DNA of 64,000 nucleotides, from contig NC_133906.1 of assembly GCF_964199755.1 (NCBI RefSeq), forward strand, positions 4,774,001 to 4,838,000, read 5' to 3'. The DNA is from Larus michahellis. Its lineage: Eukaryota > Chordata > Aves > Charadriiformes > Laridae. The first letter of the stretch is position 1, and each line of letters opens with the position of its first letter. Below, one piece after another: positions 39,990-51,104 of the stretch. The notes beneath the pieces are model-generated. The model was given only the letters and a program-made list of their open reading frames with translations. It ran no database searches and was not told where the DNA came from. Position numbers and translations under genes: made by a program.

Positions 39990-40105
39990 GGAGCATGGAG
40001 ACAGGATTAGATATAGCCAGATTTGAAGAGTGTCTTTCTCCAAAACTATCCAGAGTTAGGTCATATTTGCCACTTCCACACAGAACACGACATGATTTTG
40101 TGATC
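39990..40105 (-). other. Candidate coding exon, minus strand, unidentified
   Basis: A 116-base segment lies between the acceptor CATGAACGTTTTTCCAG and the excellent donor CTCC/GTAAGTAG. One frame is open throughout (start phase 2, end phase 1) and encodes 38 residues, including CRVLCGSGKYDLTLDSFGER. Size and splice sites are typical of an internal vertebrate exon. An overlapping plus-strand open frame of 113 codons (39842-40183) is judged the shadow, but the strand is not proven. Family unknown. Confidence 0.35.
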
Positions 40106-41441
40106 CTGGAAAAACGTTCATGTTTTGTAAGCTTTGCATTTTTCCTTAGAAAAAATCTGGGATCAAGAAAACTTAATGCTTAAACCACATCAGAAGTGAT
40201 CACCTGTTTTCTAATGAGGTTGTATGTGAGAGGACATATAAGTTAAAATAGTCTCAGTATGTAACATCTTTTAGGGCTGTAACTCTGCACGCTCTCTACC
40301 AAGGTACTATGAATGGAGATGGCTTTCAGTGCAAAGTGAGATACTTTTTCAGAGAAACAATTAAATCGGCATGCTTCTACTATCAAAGAACCTGGGATTT
40401 TAGAACACACAAGACTAACCCCGTAGCAACCTGTGAAGTTTTCTATAGGTGACAAGAAAAGTATCAGATAAATTTTGCTCTAAAGTTTTCCTGTTATAGA
40501 GAGGCAGAGAGATTAAATATTTGATGGAAAATAGTAAGGATCATGTAGTATCCCAGAAATGGGTGGTTTTCAATATTTGCATTTCCATGCAGGACCCATG
40601 TTTTTTCACCATCTTTTACAAGTGTGATTCGGTCCACATAAAGAGACATATTTCTCATTTAGCATGCATGTTTATATTGTCAACCTGATAGAATTGCGCA
40701 TAGGAATTAACCCAATGAAGTTAAATGAAAAATAATGCTTATTTTATCGGTCATTAAAGTAGGTCTACCCAATTTAACTTAAAGTAAGATAAGGACAGTT
40801 TATTAGTATTGTTTTTTAACTCATCTTCTAGAATTTGCTAGTTATAAGATTTTCTACCAAATTACGTACTATTATCTGAACAAAAAAATAAAAGACCCTA
40901 AAAAGCTCACCTTTGTGGAAATGTTACCTACTTCACTACAGGAGGGAAATCATCATGCAAGTTCAGGGGTTAAAGAAATTTCAGCATCCCAAATACATCC
41001 CCTGTCTGGCCAAGGAACAGTTGTTTCCAGTGCCAAAATGAAAGCACAGATCCAGGGGAATTCCTCAGACGAGCTAAATAGGGCGCTTCGCAGCTGTGGC
41101 AGGCCTGGGGTAGAGAAGGATCTCAGAATACCCTCGTTTGCAGCTGAAGCCACACTGTCCCCTAAAAAGTCCATAAAGCAACAGACAGGGAGACTCAGTA
41201 AATACCAAACTCTGCTTCCTTTCTTCTTCCATGCAAGAATAGTGTTAAACTTTTCTTTTCTTTTTTTTTTTTTTATAAATAAAATAAGAGTTAGGGATCT
41301 GCCCACTCGTGATACAGTAAAATCACTGTATCACTCATCTTATGGGCAAAATAGTTTAAGTCAAATTAGATGATGGCATTATCAGCACTAAATAGCCAAG
41401 TTTCCAGATGACAAGGAAAAAAAAAAAAAATCTCTCTCCAC

Positions 41442-41526
41442 CTTCTTTGAACTTCTTGCATTCTTAGCGTTCTTTCCAAAAACCATTTAATAGCTGCCCT
41501 ATTCATAGGAAAATGTATTGCTGAAG
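41442..41526 (-). other. Candidate coding exon, minus strand, unidentified
   Basis: An 85-base segment lies between the acceptor ACCTCCACCTTTTAG and the donor AGAAG/GTGGAG. The open frame (start phase 1, end phase 2) encodes a basic helix-like segment, MNRAAIKWFLERTLRMQEVQ. Its end phase fits the start of 39990-40105. The donor is only moderate. Confidence 0.22.
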
Positions 41527-44500
41527 CTAAAAGGTGGAGGTTTTTTTCCTCTCCACTCCCATTGGAGGAAAACATAATAAATGTAGCCTGATTTGCATGC
41601 AAGTTTGCATACACAAAGCTCTTGTCATGAGCTAGCAAACAATAGGCTGCTCATGTCAGAACATGTTGTCCATACAGCATAAAAAATAGCTACTGAGCTG
41701 TAAGAAACATCAGTATTACCTCACGGCTCTGTGCTACTGATACTTTGCCACAACAAACCTGCACCTCTGCAAAGGCAACAAAAAGAATTAAACTCAGCAG
41801 CTTTGTATCTCTCACTGTGCTGCAATCCAAGTAACCTCCTTGCTTTGTGGGACATCCTGAGAAGAGGGAAAATGAGTCCTAGATAAATCTGTATGCAGAA
41901 TATATAAAAAGGTTTCCCTGGAGACACAAATGTTATCCCTCTCAATGTGCTGCCTGGAAGCATACATCAGTTCATTTATTGGGCAATGTATAATTAGCTA
42001 CTGTGTGTGTTATGTTGCCATGAAACTTTTGGCATTACTATGTTGAGGAGATTGCTTCTGCAACTGGTGGCATTGCAGGACTAAAATCATGTTACTTGTC
42101 CAGCTGGACATACTGATGCCATAGATCACCTACACAATTTCAAATATGGGGGGAAACTCTCTTGACGTGGCATGTAGTTACATCAGGGCTTCTGACAGCT
42201 CTTCATGGAAAGTATCAGCATGCCAAGGTTTAGCTCTGCTTACCTTACTCATCTTCTGGAATCTCTCAGAGGAACAGAAGCAAGGGTAACTAATTACTGT
42301 AACTCATCACTAGTCACTAGGAGGCAGCAGGAGAGGTTTCTGTCTGGAAAGGATTGAATGAGAGCAGTAGTAACAGTTCAGGGCAGTTACCTAACCAAAG
42401 CATGCCTAACCTTCGAAGAATATTGCTGTCAGTCTTTTTCACTTAGTGAAAGCACATTTTTAAAAAATTACAAAAGACATTAAGTGCAGAAAGCTTCTGT
42501 CATCCTTGGGCTAGGGTGCTCCCTACAGATTGCCTCTGAAATGTTTATCAGAAATGAATGACCGCTTCCAACAATAAGAAACTCTGCAGCAGGCAGACTT
42601 CACTATTTTTTTTGGCAACGATTTTAATTTAAAATGCACTCAGCTTGCACTGCATAAGCTATTTGTTTTCCTATGAGCAAAACGCATGCATACAGAATTT
42701 CCCAGCCTCCTGGTTCTACGATTGTGTGAACTGAGGTAGCTGGTTTTGCACTGCCTCCTGTACTTTCCCTTGTGACTTTTGACTCTGGCTGTTGTGTGAA
42801 TGTGATGACATACTAACTGCAGGCCTGATCTGTTTCAGTCTACTATGGCAATCCTACATCCCACAATAATATTAAATCATTCACACTCCCCTCTTCATCT
42901 GCCACTGAACTAGAGTTGCACTTGGTATGAAATGGATGTTTAACAGGTGAAAGCAATGCCATGTTACCTTTTAAGGACATGATGTTTATAGGCATAGCTC
43001 CTAAACCTGAATTTGACAACCCATCCAGGGAGCTAGAATACCATTAGGTAAATTAAGATATGGCAAGGACAGTATAGGCAATTCAATTCTATGGATCACA
43101 AACTTTTAACTGGGACCAAAATGATTAGGGGCTCGGTTATATGGTATTCTAGTATTTTAGGATTGCATCACTACCTGCTCATGCTGATCTTTTTGACTCA
43201 GAGAATATATACCCATAATACCTCCTTTTTCATGGTTGTCACAGAGATGTGATTCCATAGGATTACAAGTAACATGGGTACATCTGCTCTAGCAGAAAGT
43301 TTATAATTGTGCAGCATAGAAAGCACTCGTTTCCTAAGCACCGCCTAAGAGCCAATGTATTAGCAACTGCTTTGCTGCTTTAAATTAAGAGGAGCAGGTT
43401 AGCAACCGTCATCCATCCTATGCTAAACCTGAGACTAAAAATCAACAGTAAGAGACTGAGAACAATTAGAGGGACAGATGGGAGACAGATACAAATAATT
43501 TCAGAAAAAAATGTAAGGATTGTGGCATGAACCAAAAAGATGCTGGTGTAATTTAGCACGTCCTCAACAGTTATGGGTTTTTTTCCTGGCATGTTTATGT
43601 TTACTCATGTGCTAACCTTAAAAACTGACTCACACTTAAGCTATTCAGCTTTTCTGTTGATTGTTCCAGTGATGATAATAGGTTCAAAAAAACGGGGTTT
43701 ATTTAGTTAAAAAAGGATAAAAAGATCAGATCAACTCTGGGTTGATTTTCGTGCTACTAATTTAAAGCAAAGCAGTTAGATGGCCTGCTTGATTCATAGG
43801 CATGCTATGAATATCAGCTGCCTAATGTCAACTGGAGACATAAAATGGTAAACTAAAAACCCGCTGGCTGTAAAACTGCTGGAGCAAGAACAGAAAAAGG
43901 AAGAGGAAAAGAAGTTGAAAATGAGATCTTACTAATGTAGAACGGGATTATGAATAGGCTCTGCTGCACGTACCCATACCCTACAAGTGCTTTAGAGAGC
44001 TGTAAAGATTCTTCAGCTCTCCACTCATTTAGTTTCTGCTACTACAAATAGAAAATTAAGTATCTGATTTCCAGGTACCATTTCCAATGCTAGATTTTGG
44101 TAAGGACTTAGCAGGAAACAGGTTCAATTTTTGCACATCTGGTGGTCATTTCTGACAAAAGACAGCGTTTATCTCTCTGAGCAGACAAAAATTTCACTGA
44201 GAGGGAAAGCATTTTCGAGTGGCATTTACAAATACCATTGTAAAAGAAAAATCAGGAAAAACAATCCATCAGTTAATCACTGCCTTAGGCCCCAATCCAG
44301 CAAACTACTTTGTACTTGCAGAGGCTTTATGAAGCCAAAGAACGTTAAGAGGTGTTCTGATGCCCACATGTTGGCAGTGAACTTTGCAAAGTGAGATGCA
44401 GCAGTTAGTGAGCGTTGGCTTAAACAGGCAAGGAGCTGAGCTCTCCAGTTTCAGTTTAAATAGAGGGGAGTTGGGGTTCTTAGTAGTTTGCAAGACCATA

Positions 44501-46829
44501 CCACGAAGATTTTACCAGGGACCTTTGTCAAAGGAACAATTAATAGTTTTCTACCAATTAACTTAAATAGGAAATGAGTAGCATGCAGTTAGAAATTAGG
44601 ATTAGTTACTTCTAGAGTTAGCCTAACTTGCCGCATTGCTCTTGAAGAGCAATGGACATTATATGCTGCACAAGGCTAAAACCATAGTTTCCTGCAAAGA
44701 GATTTGGAGAGGAATGCTTTTAGGATTTAAACAGAATCAAACCCAAGATGAGGTAAAGCATAATTTGTATTGCAATTTAGCCAACACAAGACATGCAAAA
44801 ATTAATTTAGGTAGTCTGAAAATTAATTTACACAGTATATCAGCAGACAGTATATTGTGCAAGTCCACTCAGGAAGGGTTGTTTGGGTAGATGAAGGTCC
44901 TTACCACCTTACAACTAGATCTGCAACATAAGTAAGAAAAACTTAAGTGTCTTTCTGTCCAGTTACTGACAGCCCTGCAGGTTTCTAGCATGTGACAAAT
45001 ACCAACTGAGATGTACTTAACAGTGATACCTCCAGGACTACAGCAATACAGATTCTTGCAGTTGTCGGCACTTAAAGCAGGGAAAGCTAGAAGTGTACAG
45101 CAGGCTCTTGGTTTATACTTTACAGATCTGAGGTGTGGGTTCTTAGGGAAAAAATTACATAGGTCTGGGTCAGCTGTTTCCAAGATCCATTGGAAACAGT
45201 TGTAAGGATTGCTCTGCAGTGCCAGAAACTAGCAGTGTAGCAAATTGGCAAACCTACTGGGAAGAAGTTCATTATTTTCCTCACCCAGAAATGTTTTCAC
45301 ATGAAGCAACAAAGAAACTATTGACACTGCTAAACAGTGAAGAATTTCATAATGTATCCCATCATGAGAGAAAGATTAGTGCATTGTAATTCAGAATGTA
45401 TCTGGCAAAGCCCCCATTGCTATTTGCTGGAGAAGTAAATACTGGCAGGACCGGAATGATTTTCCTTTACAGATACCTGCACCACACCTCTTGGTGTCAT
45501 CTTTGAATGAGAAGTAACGTTTAAGCTCTCATCAGTTTATCATCTGGAAGGCTGGACGTTCCAGAATCCTACAGTTAAATATAAATCTTTAAGCCTTGTG
45601 GTCTAGCTTTACTCTTCTTCCACTTTATAAGAACATTACAGTCTTAGGTGTTTGCATTATAAAACAGGTATGAATGAAACCTAAGGTATTTGCAGACTCT
45701 TTTAATGGTATGTTGCACAGCATCCTGCAGTTTTCTTTTTCTAATATTTCATAAATGATCAAAGAACTAAGGGAGTCATACTACATTTGGAAAACTAGGT
45801 AAACATTAACCAGACATTCATATCGCTACTTGTTTACCGAGCATTGAATGAGTATTCATCACTGCATCAAGAGGCTGCAGCATTTTAGATTTTTTTTGGT
45901 GTGTTATTTAGAAGTCTCCTATTGTTTACAGAAAGCAACGATGGTCTGTAATAGCCACACCGATTTTTTCCTCTCTCTTACAAAATGGTTTCACAGGGCA
46001 GTGCGTGCTGGCTGTCACTTGCCACTGATGAAACAGGGAAAGTTTTGTCCCCCAGCCCTGCAGTCTGTCACAAAGTATGAGGCATCTGCACACTGAAGTC
46101 TCTTATCATAATCACCCCAAAACTGATTCAGCACAAACTAATTAGGTTAACATTAGCAAGTCTTAGTAACATTTTTCTTGAGCCTGGTTCACTCTGACTG
46201 AATCAAAATAAGAAACGGTTACTTAAGCATTTCTGCAGGTAGAGTTATCAGGATGTGAAAGGCACTAACCACCCTGCAGGAGGGGGTGATGAGTGGTGGG
46301 AAGTTCACATGCAGTCAGAACAGTGAGGCAGCAGCTTCAAAGTGAAAATTAAACCCTGCACTCATAATTTAGACAAACCGTTACCATTAATAAATACCAG
46401 CATAGAATGATCTTTTGACTACTTTGCCTAATCCAGTAAAAAGCTCCACAACAAGCTTGTCCCTTAAAATAAATATGAAGCACAGAGCAAATTGCCATGC
46501 AGATTAATTACATTTCCTGCATGTTGACTGTAACAAGAGATTTAGCAGATATTACTGCTCTCCATTGTATCCTCATGATTAGTGCAAACTTTGCACCTAA
46601 TGTTGCTCTTCTGTACTCTTCTCCTAAGCTGCCTGCAATTATCTGATCAACGAACTGGTTTAGATTTGGCAGATGAGAGTCTCACATTTATGTTACCTTG
46701 TTGTGACTTCATTCTGCTTAAATTTAGAGGTTTTTTTCGTTTGTTTGGGTTTTGGGGTATTTTTGTAAATGAATATTGTTGATTGCAAAACATTTTGTTC
46801 ACAGCATTAGAGGTTTAGGAAAATTGCTT

Positions 46830-47180
46830 GAGTTGTAGATGGGGCTTCACCAGGACTGCTGGAGCATGAAGGACCCTGAAAGCTCCATGTCCTCAGCCAA
46901 AGCAGCACCTTGTATTGGAGTCCTCCAGGGTTTGCAACTGATCCCATGACTAGGTGGAACAACCCTGAGGCTGTGGTATGAGGGATCCCTGGCTGCCCAG
47001 GTCTCTGCTGTGAAGCCCCAAATCTCTGATGTGGTTTGGTTTTCAACACCCTCCCTGGTACTAGAGCCAGGGCTGAAGAGTCACAGGCTCCACTGGTGCA
47101 GACCCAGGACATGGAACCAGGAAACTGTGGAGTAAGAACCCAGGGAAGGTGTTTCTAACAATGTCAAGACAGTGAAGCTG
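46830..47180. other. GC-richer block without recognised identity
   Basis: This block is clearly richer in G and C than its flanks, has few CpGs, and carries a 101-codon open frame on the minus strand (46807-47112). No family or splice frame was recognised. A diverged, unclassified repeat is as likely as anything functional. Confidence 0.3.
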
Positions 47181-47756
47181 CCCCAGGGTTTCAGCAGCAG
47201 TGTATCTCATTACTCATTTATTATTAGGACACGCTGTCTGCCAGTGAAGGCTTCTAATATTTGCAGTTTTCCTCTGGCAGAAAGAAAGCAATTAGTAACT
47301 TATTCTGACCACTTTAGGGCTGGATGTGTTTGTGGTAAGATGGGAGCAGCCTTTAAGAGTTAACTTGACTTTTAAACCTGGAACAAATAATTGCAGAGTC
47401 ATGGAACACAGTGTCCACAGTGGTATGTGAAGATAGCTGCATCTCAATACAAAACACACTTTAAGAATGAAATAATCAATCAAGAACCTTTGCAGACAAA
47501 ACTAGTCAGAGTTCTTGTGGCCCAAATTCTCTTTTCAAGCAGCAGCAGTCAGTAAATATGCTTGTAAGTCAGACTATAGGTCTGTAAAGATCAGCAGTGT
47601 TTTAAATATATTTTAGTTACAGGTCCTAGTTTAACAGCTTCTTTAACAGCATACTTAAAAACAACAAAAAAAGCCAAAAAACCACCCCTAAAACCCATAT
47701 GCTTTTCCCTCCAAAAGCCATATTATATTGGTGAAATACACAAATAGGAGGATTAC

Positions 47757-47879
47757 CTTCAACAGAGCAGTGCTGCTGCTCATATAGGAACGGTAGTCAG
47801 GTTTCCCTGCAGGTGCTAGACTGATGCGCAGTAGCTCCAGGAACGTATCAGCGTGGCTGGTTATCAAAACCAATTCTCT
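47757..47879 (-). other. Candidate coding exon, minus strand, second of a close pair
   Basis: A 123-base segment lies between the acceptor TTTTTGTGTTTTTCAG and the donor AAG/GTAATC. Only one frame is open (phase 0/0; the other two hit stops within the first 30 bases). It encodes 41 residues including RELVLITSHADTFLELLRIS and YRSYMSSSTALLK. It contains CpGs at codon positions (CACGCT, ACGTTC, CTGCGC), which are scarce in the flanks. I do not recognise the family. With its neighbour it is the best evidence in the window for an unidentified protein gene next to FOXI1. Confidence 0.4.
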
Positions 47880-48101
47880 CTGAAAAACACAAAAATACGG
47901 ATGAAGAGGAGTGCTCCTTATTTTTTTTTTGTTACAAAGTAGTTCTGTTTTGAGGAGAAATAGGATTACCTTGCATGCAATCATCCTTCCACTCCTCCTT
48001 GAACCGCAACTTCATCAACTGAGCTGATGTGTCAAGCCGGCTGAATAGTTGCAGGGGAGATAATTAATCTCTGCGGCCTGGGAACCCACTGGAAAACATA
48101 C

Positions 48102-48182
48102 CTTTGTCTGTGAAGAACTGGCATGTTGGCAGCACACTTCCTCATTACGCATAAGCCAAAAGTGGTGTTTGGTTGACAGCAT
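48102..48182 (-). other. Candidate coding exon, minus strand, first of a close pair
   Basis: An 81-base segment lies between a very pyrimidine-rich acceptor (TTGTTCCTCCTTGCTTCTGAG) and the donor AAG/GTATGT. Phase 0/0 encodes 27 residues (MLSTKHHFWLMRNEEVCCQH, then ASSSQTK). An upstream in-frame ATG (MSLFLLASEM) would allow this to be a first coding exon instead. It begins about 1 kb downstream of the FOXI1 poly(A) signal, on the same strand, and joins in phase to 47757-47879. Product unknown. Confidence 0.35.
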
Positions 48183-49177
48183 CTCAGAAGCAAGGAGGAA
48201 CAAACTCATGTCCTTTTGCATACCTATATGGATTTCCTTTTAATATTTGGGACTGGGAACTAGGAGAGTCAAACAAAATGCTGAGTAACAAAGGAATTGC
48301 TTTTTACTGTCTACTGTTGTTTAGCAACATCATTCTTAACATCATTTGCACCTTATTTTTCCCCAAACTTTTGCTTTGTAAGTCCATAATGGAACATTTT
48401 CCATTTCAACACTAAAGAAATCAATTTCCTCTCACTTTTGTGAACTATATACTCCACAGGAACTATATTTCTGGGCAATTTGTTATATGTCTGCTGAATC
48501 CAAGACATAACTGCACTGACTGAATGCATTTCTCAGTTGGCACATGAGCAAGTCTCTATAACAACTGCTGCCAGCTGCTGAGTTGCAGGGCATATTATGG
48601 CCCACCTACTGGGCTGAGATCCTTGGAAGGGCTGTAAAATTCTGAGGGCAGGAGTTATAGTTCAGACCTCAGCACGTGCCTGACTTCGGAGAAACTTAAA
48701 GTCATGGCAGAAGGACACCACCAGAAGGTCATTTTATTTTTTCCTTAAAAAAAGATGTTAGCATTACGGGTAGGTTTCAACTTCTAAGTGAGAACTTAGC
48801 ATAGTGGGTAGAAAACCATGAATAGTCAGGGCAGCCTTAACAGTGAAAAAGTTTAAACATAAAAAATAAAATAATGAGAATGCAGAAAAGATTGCAGTCA
48901 TACTGGCCAATTAGCATGTAAAAATATAGTCTGGCTTCTGAAATGTTAAATGATCAGCACCACTTAGCTCCAGCAGGGAAACTCTAAGGATGACTTTTAT
49001 TTAGTGATAGAATTTTGCATAATAGCAGCCAGTTATATTCCTCAGGCATGCAAATTTTGATTGCCTAGACATAGGCTATTCTCAGTCTCTGACCTTCTGT
49101 GACTATTATACTGCACTTTCCACAGGCAAATTGCTTAAGTCGAACTATTAAGGAGACTTTTAAAGACACAAGTAGTA

Positions 49178-49192
49178 TAGTACACACACACA
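49178..49192. repeat. (AC)n microsatellite next to the FOXI1 poly(A) signal
   Basis: A short run of AC dinucleotides on the plus strand. On the minus strand it is the GT-rich stretch downstream of AATAAA. Confidence 0.75.
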
Positions 49193-49194
49193 GG

Positions 49195-50550
49195 TACATA
49201 CTCTTTCTATACAAATGCTTTATTAAAAATGCTTCTGGGAAGGCCCATAACAAAACTATACCCATGTAGAGTTACCAAAAAAAAAATATCAAGACAAAAT
49301 GGTATCTATTACAATGCATTAATATGTTTTCTATTATTCCAAAAGTCTGGTCAATGCCCATATGTGAACAGTTAAAGCTTCTTGTCTATGTATGCTGCAG
49401 GTTATCCAGTTTGAGATATTACTCTACATAAATGTGGAACGTGATTCAAGTCTTGGTTTGAAAAAACGTCATACATATTTTGAAATTTTGTTTGAGGCTA
49501 CAGTAGAGTTTAGAAAAAATAATCATTATTTCTAATATTTACAGAAGGACAAACAGCATGGACTTTTACAAAATGAGAAAAAAAAAATACAGTACAGGGA
49601 CTTAAACTTTCTACCTCCCCTTTCTTCTTCCCCGTGCGCCCCCCGCCACTATTCAAATTCTTTACTCAGTACAGTAGTAATGATTCATGTAAAAGGTTAA
49701 GACAGAACAAATGTGTCTTGTTCTTAGAAAACACACGTATTAAATATATATATATTCAGGACAGATCCAGTTTTCCTTATGTGAATAGATTGCATGTGTA
49801 AGGAAAAATAAAAAAATTGACCCTGTCATTATAATGGAAAACATGAAGATCCAGCTGCACCAGCAGAAGACAATTCCATTCTATTTTGTTATGCTTCCCT
49901 TCATTTCAAAATGACTGTTGTGTCCATGATGATACTGGCTTGTTTCACAGCCATATTCCTCTTGGGGTTGAAAGGGGATCAAAATTTAGACAATGTATGC
50001 ACTAGTATGAGAGAAAACCAAAGACAGCACTCACCATTCGAGTGTTGGTTGTTAATCACTATACAGTAGTTTTTATTATAGATCCTTCAGTGTCTCAAAA
50101 TAGCTTTGGCCAAATAAGAACTTGCTAAGCATGTCCAGTACAGGCAGCTTATATCAGCAAGAGAGGATATTTAAAGATATAACCACACTTCTATTAGAAC
50201 TTTTAAAAAGCACAGCAATATTAGTACCGTGCCAGAAAAAGCTTCACACCTAAGGCATGAAGTAACTTCTTAAGGATGTCTGTAGAGGACCATGGTTGGC
50301 AGCAATACAAGTGCAGTGTCTCAGAGAGAACTCTTCACTACACTTGCTGTTATGGATCCCTGATTTCTATGTGGAGCTGCCGAACGTCGAGTGTTTGTGA
50401 TTTGTATGAATATAATGGGTAACAAGTTTGTTGCTGTCAGAAGGTAGGATGCAGTGTGGGTCCCAGAGACAACAGGCTAATGCTAATCATCTGCCCACAG
50501 ATCATTTAATCTCATAAATAGCTATACTTTGGTGTCTTAGAATCTTTCAT
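49195..50550 (-). other. FOXI1: FOXI1 3' untranslated region (inferred)
   Basis: The region runs from the FOXI1 stop to the best poly(A) signal, about 1.35 kb. It is AT-rich, carries no open frame of note, and includes TA-rich stretches near 49740-49755. A closer AATAAA at 50072-50077 (minus strand) could give a shorter form of about 0.5 kb. The extent is inferred from signals only. Confidence 0.6.
49219..49224 (-). terminator. FOXI1: Probable FOXI1 polyadenylation signal AATAAA
   Basis: On the minus strand this reads TTTTAATAAAGCATTTG. About 30 bases further on comes a GT repeat (49181-49192, CTGTGTGTGTGT) that fits the GU-rich downstream element. Cleavage would fall near 49195-49205. Confidence 0.65.
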
Positions 50551-51104
50551 TTAAACCTCTGTTCCTTCCCTGGAATACAGAGTGTTATTTGTGCTGATAC
50601 TGCTGTAAAAATGAGTGTTAAACTGGTTGAGCACAGAGTTGCTGTAGCCAAGGTGGCTAGAAGGCATAGAATTAGACCACTCTCCCACACCATGACTGGG
50701 GATGTTAGAGAGTGGAGAGTAGGAATTAAAGCCTACCATATTCTGTCCCATTTTGTCAATGGGTTCAGAGTTGAGTCCCAAAGGCACTGAGCGGCTCACG
50801 GAGCTAGAGCCGTTAACATATGCAGTCATAGTGGAGAGGAAGTTACTGAGGCATGGGCTGCTGGAAGATGGAGGTGGAGATCCTTTCTCAGGTGAACTGT
50901 CAGTCCCAGGTGATGAGTTTTCCAAGATATCCTGATGCTCTACAGCTTTGGGGCTGCCAGTCAGGGCACTATCCTCTGATTTCTCAGATACAAGAGTGGC
51001 AGTACTAGCCCCAACATCAGACTTCCTTTTCCTCTTCCTGCGAAAGTTTCCATTGTCAAACATCTTTTCACAGTTCGGGTCCAGAGTCCAGTAATTCCCT
51101 TTTC
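50551..51104 (-). CDS. FOXI1: FOXI1 coding exon 2
   Basis: It starts after the acceptor CCTTTTGACAG and completes Gly192. It then encodes the end of the forkhead domain ([19 protein letters not shown]), the basic nuclear localisation signal and the whole C-terminal region up to the stop at 50551-50553. The C-terminal half is rich in Ser, Asn and Pro, with a conserved-looking PQ/HQDIL-type segment and the terminal REGTEV. The open frame continues a few codons into the intron, but the CAG acceptor and the family sequence place the exon start at 51104. Confidence 0.95.

Larger units (their letters stand above)
28115..47756. other. Intronic or intergenic DNA between the CpG island and FOXI1
   Basis: AT-rich. 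It contains the plus-strand candidate exon at 33.5 kb and minus-strand candidates at 30.5, 32.6, 38.7, 40.0 and 41.4 kb. Poly-A or poly-T runs occur near 28440, 39608 and 41265. LCP2, the expected mammalian neighbour on this side, was not recognised. Confidence 0.5.

Noticed and set aside
43380..43592. 70-codon hydrophobic minus-strand frame resembling a small membrane protein
   Set aside because: Leu/Ile-rich translations are common from AT-rich DNA; no signal for a transcript and no recognised family.
1..49000. LCP2 (SLP-76) exons on the far side of FOXI1
   Set aside because: No SAM- or SH2-domain-like segment was seen in the translations.
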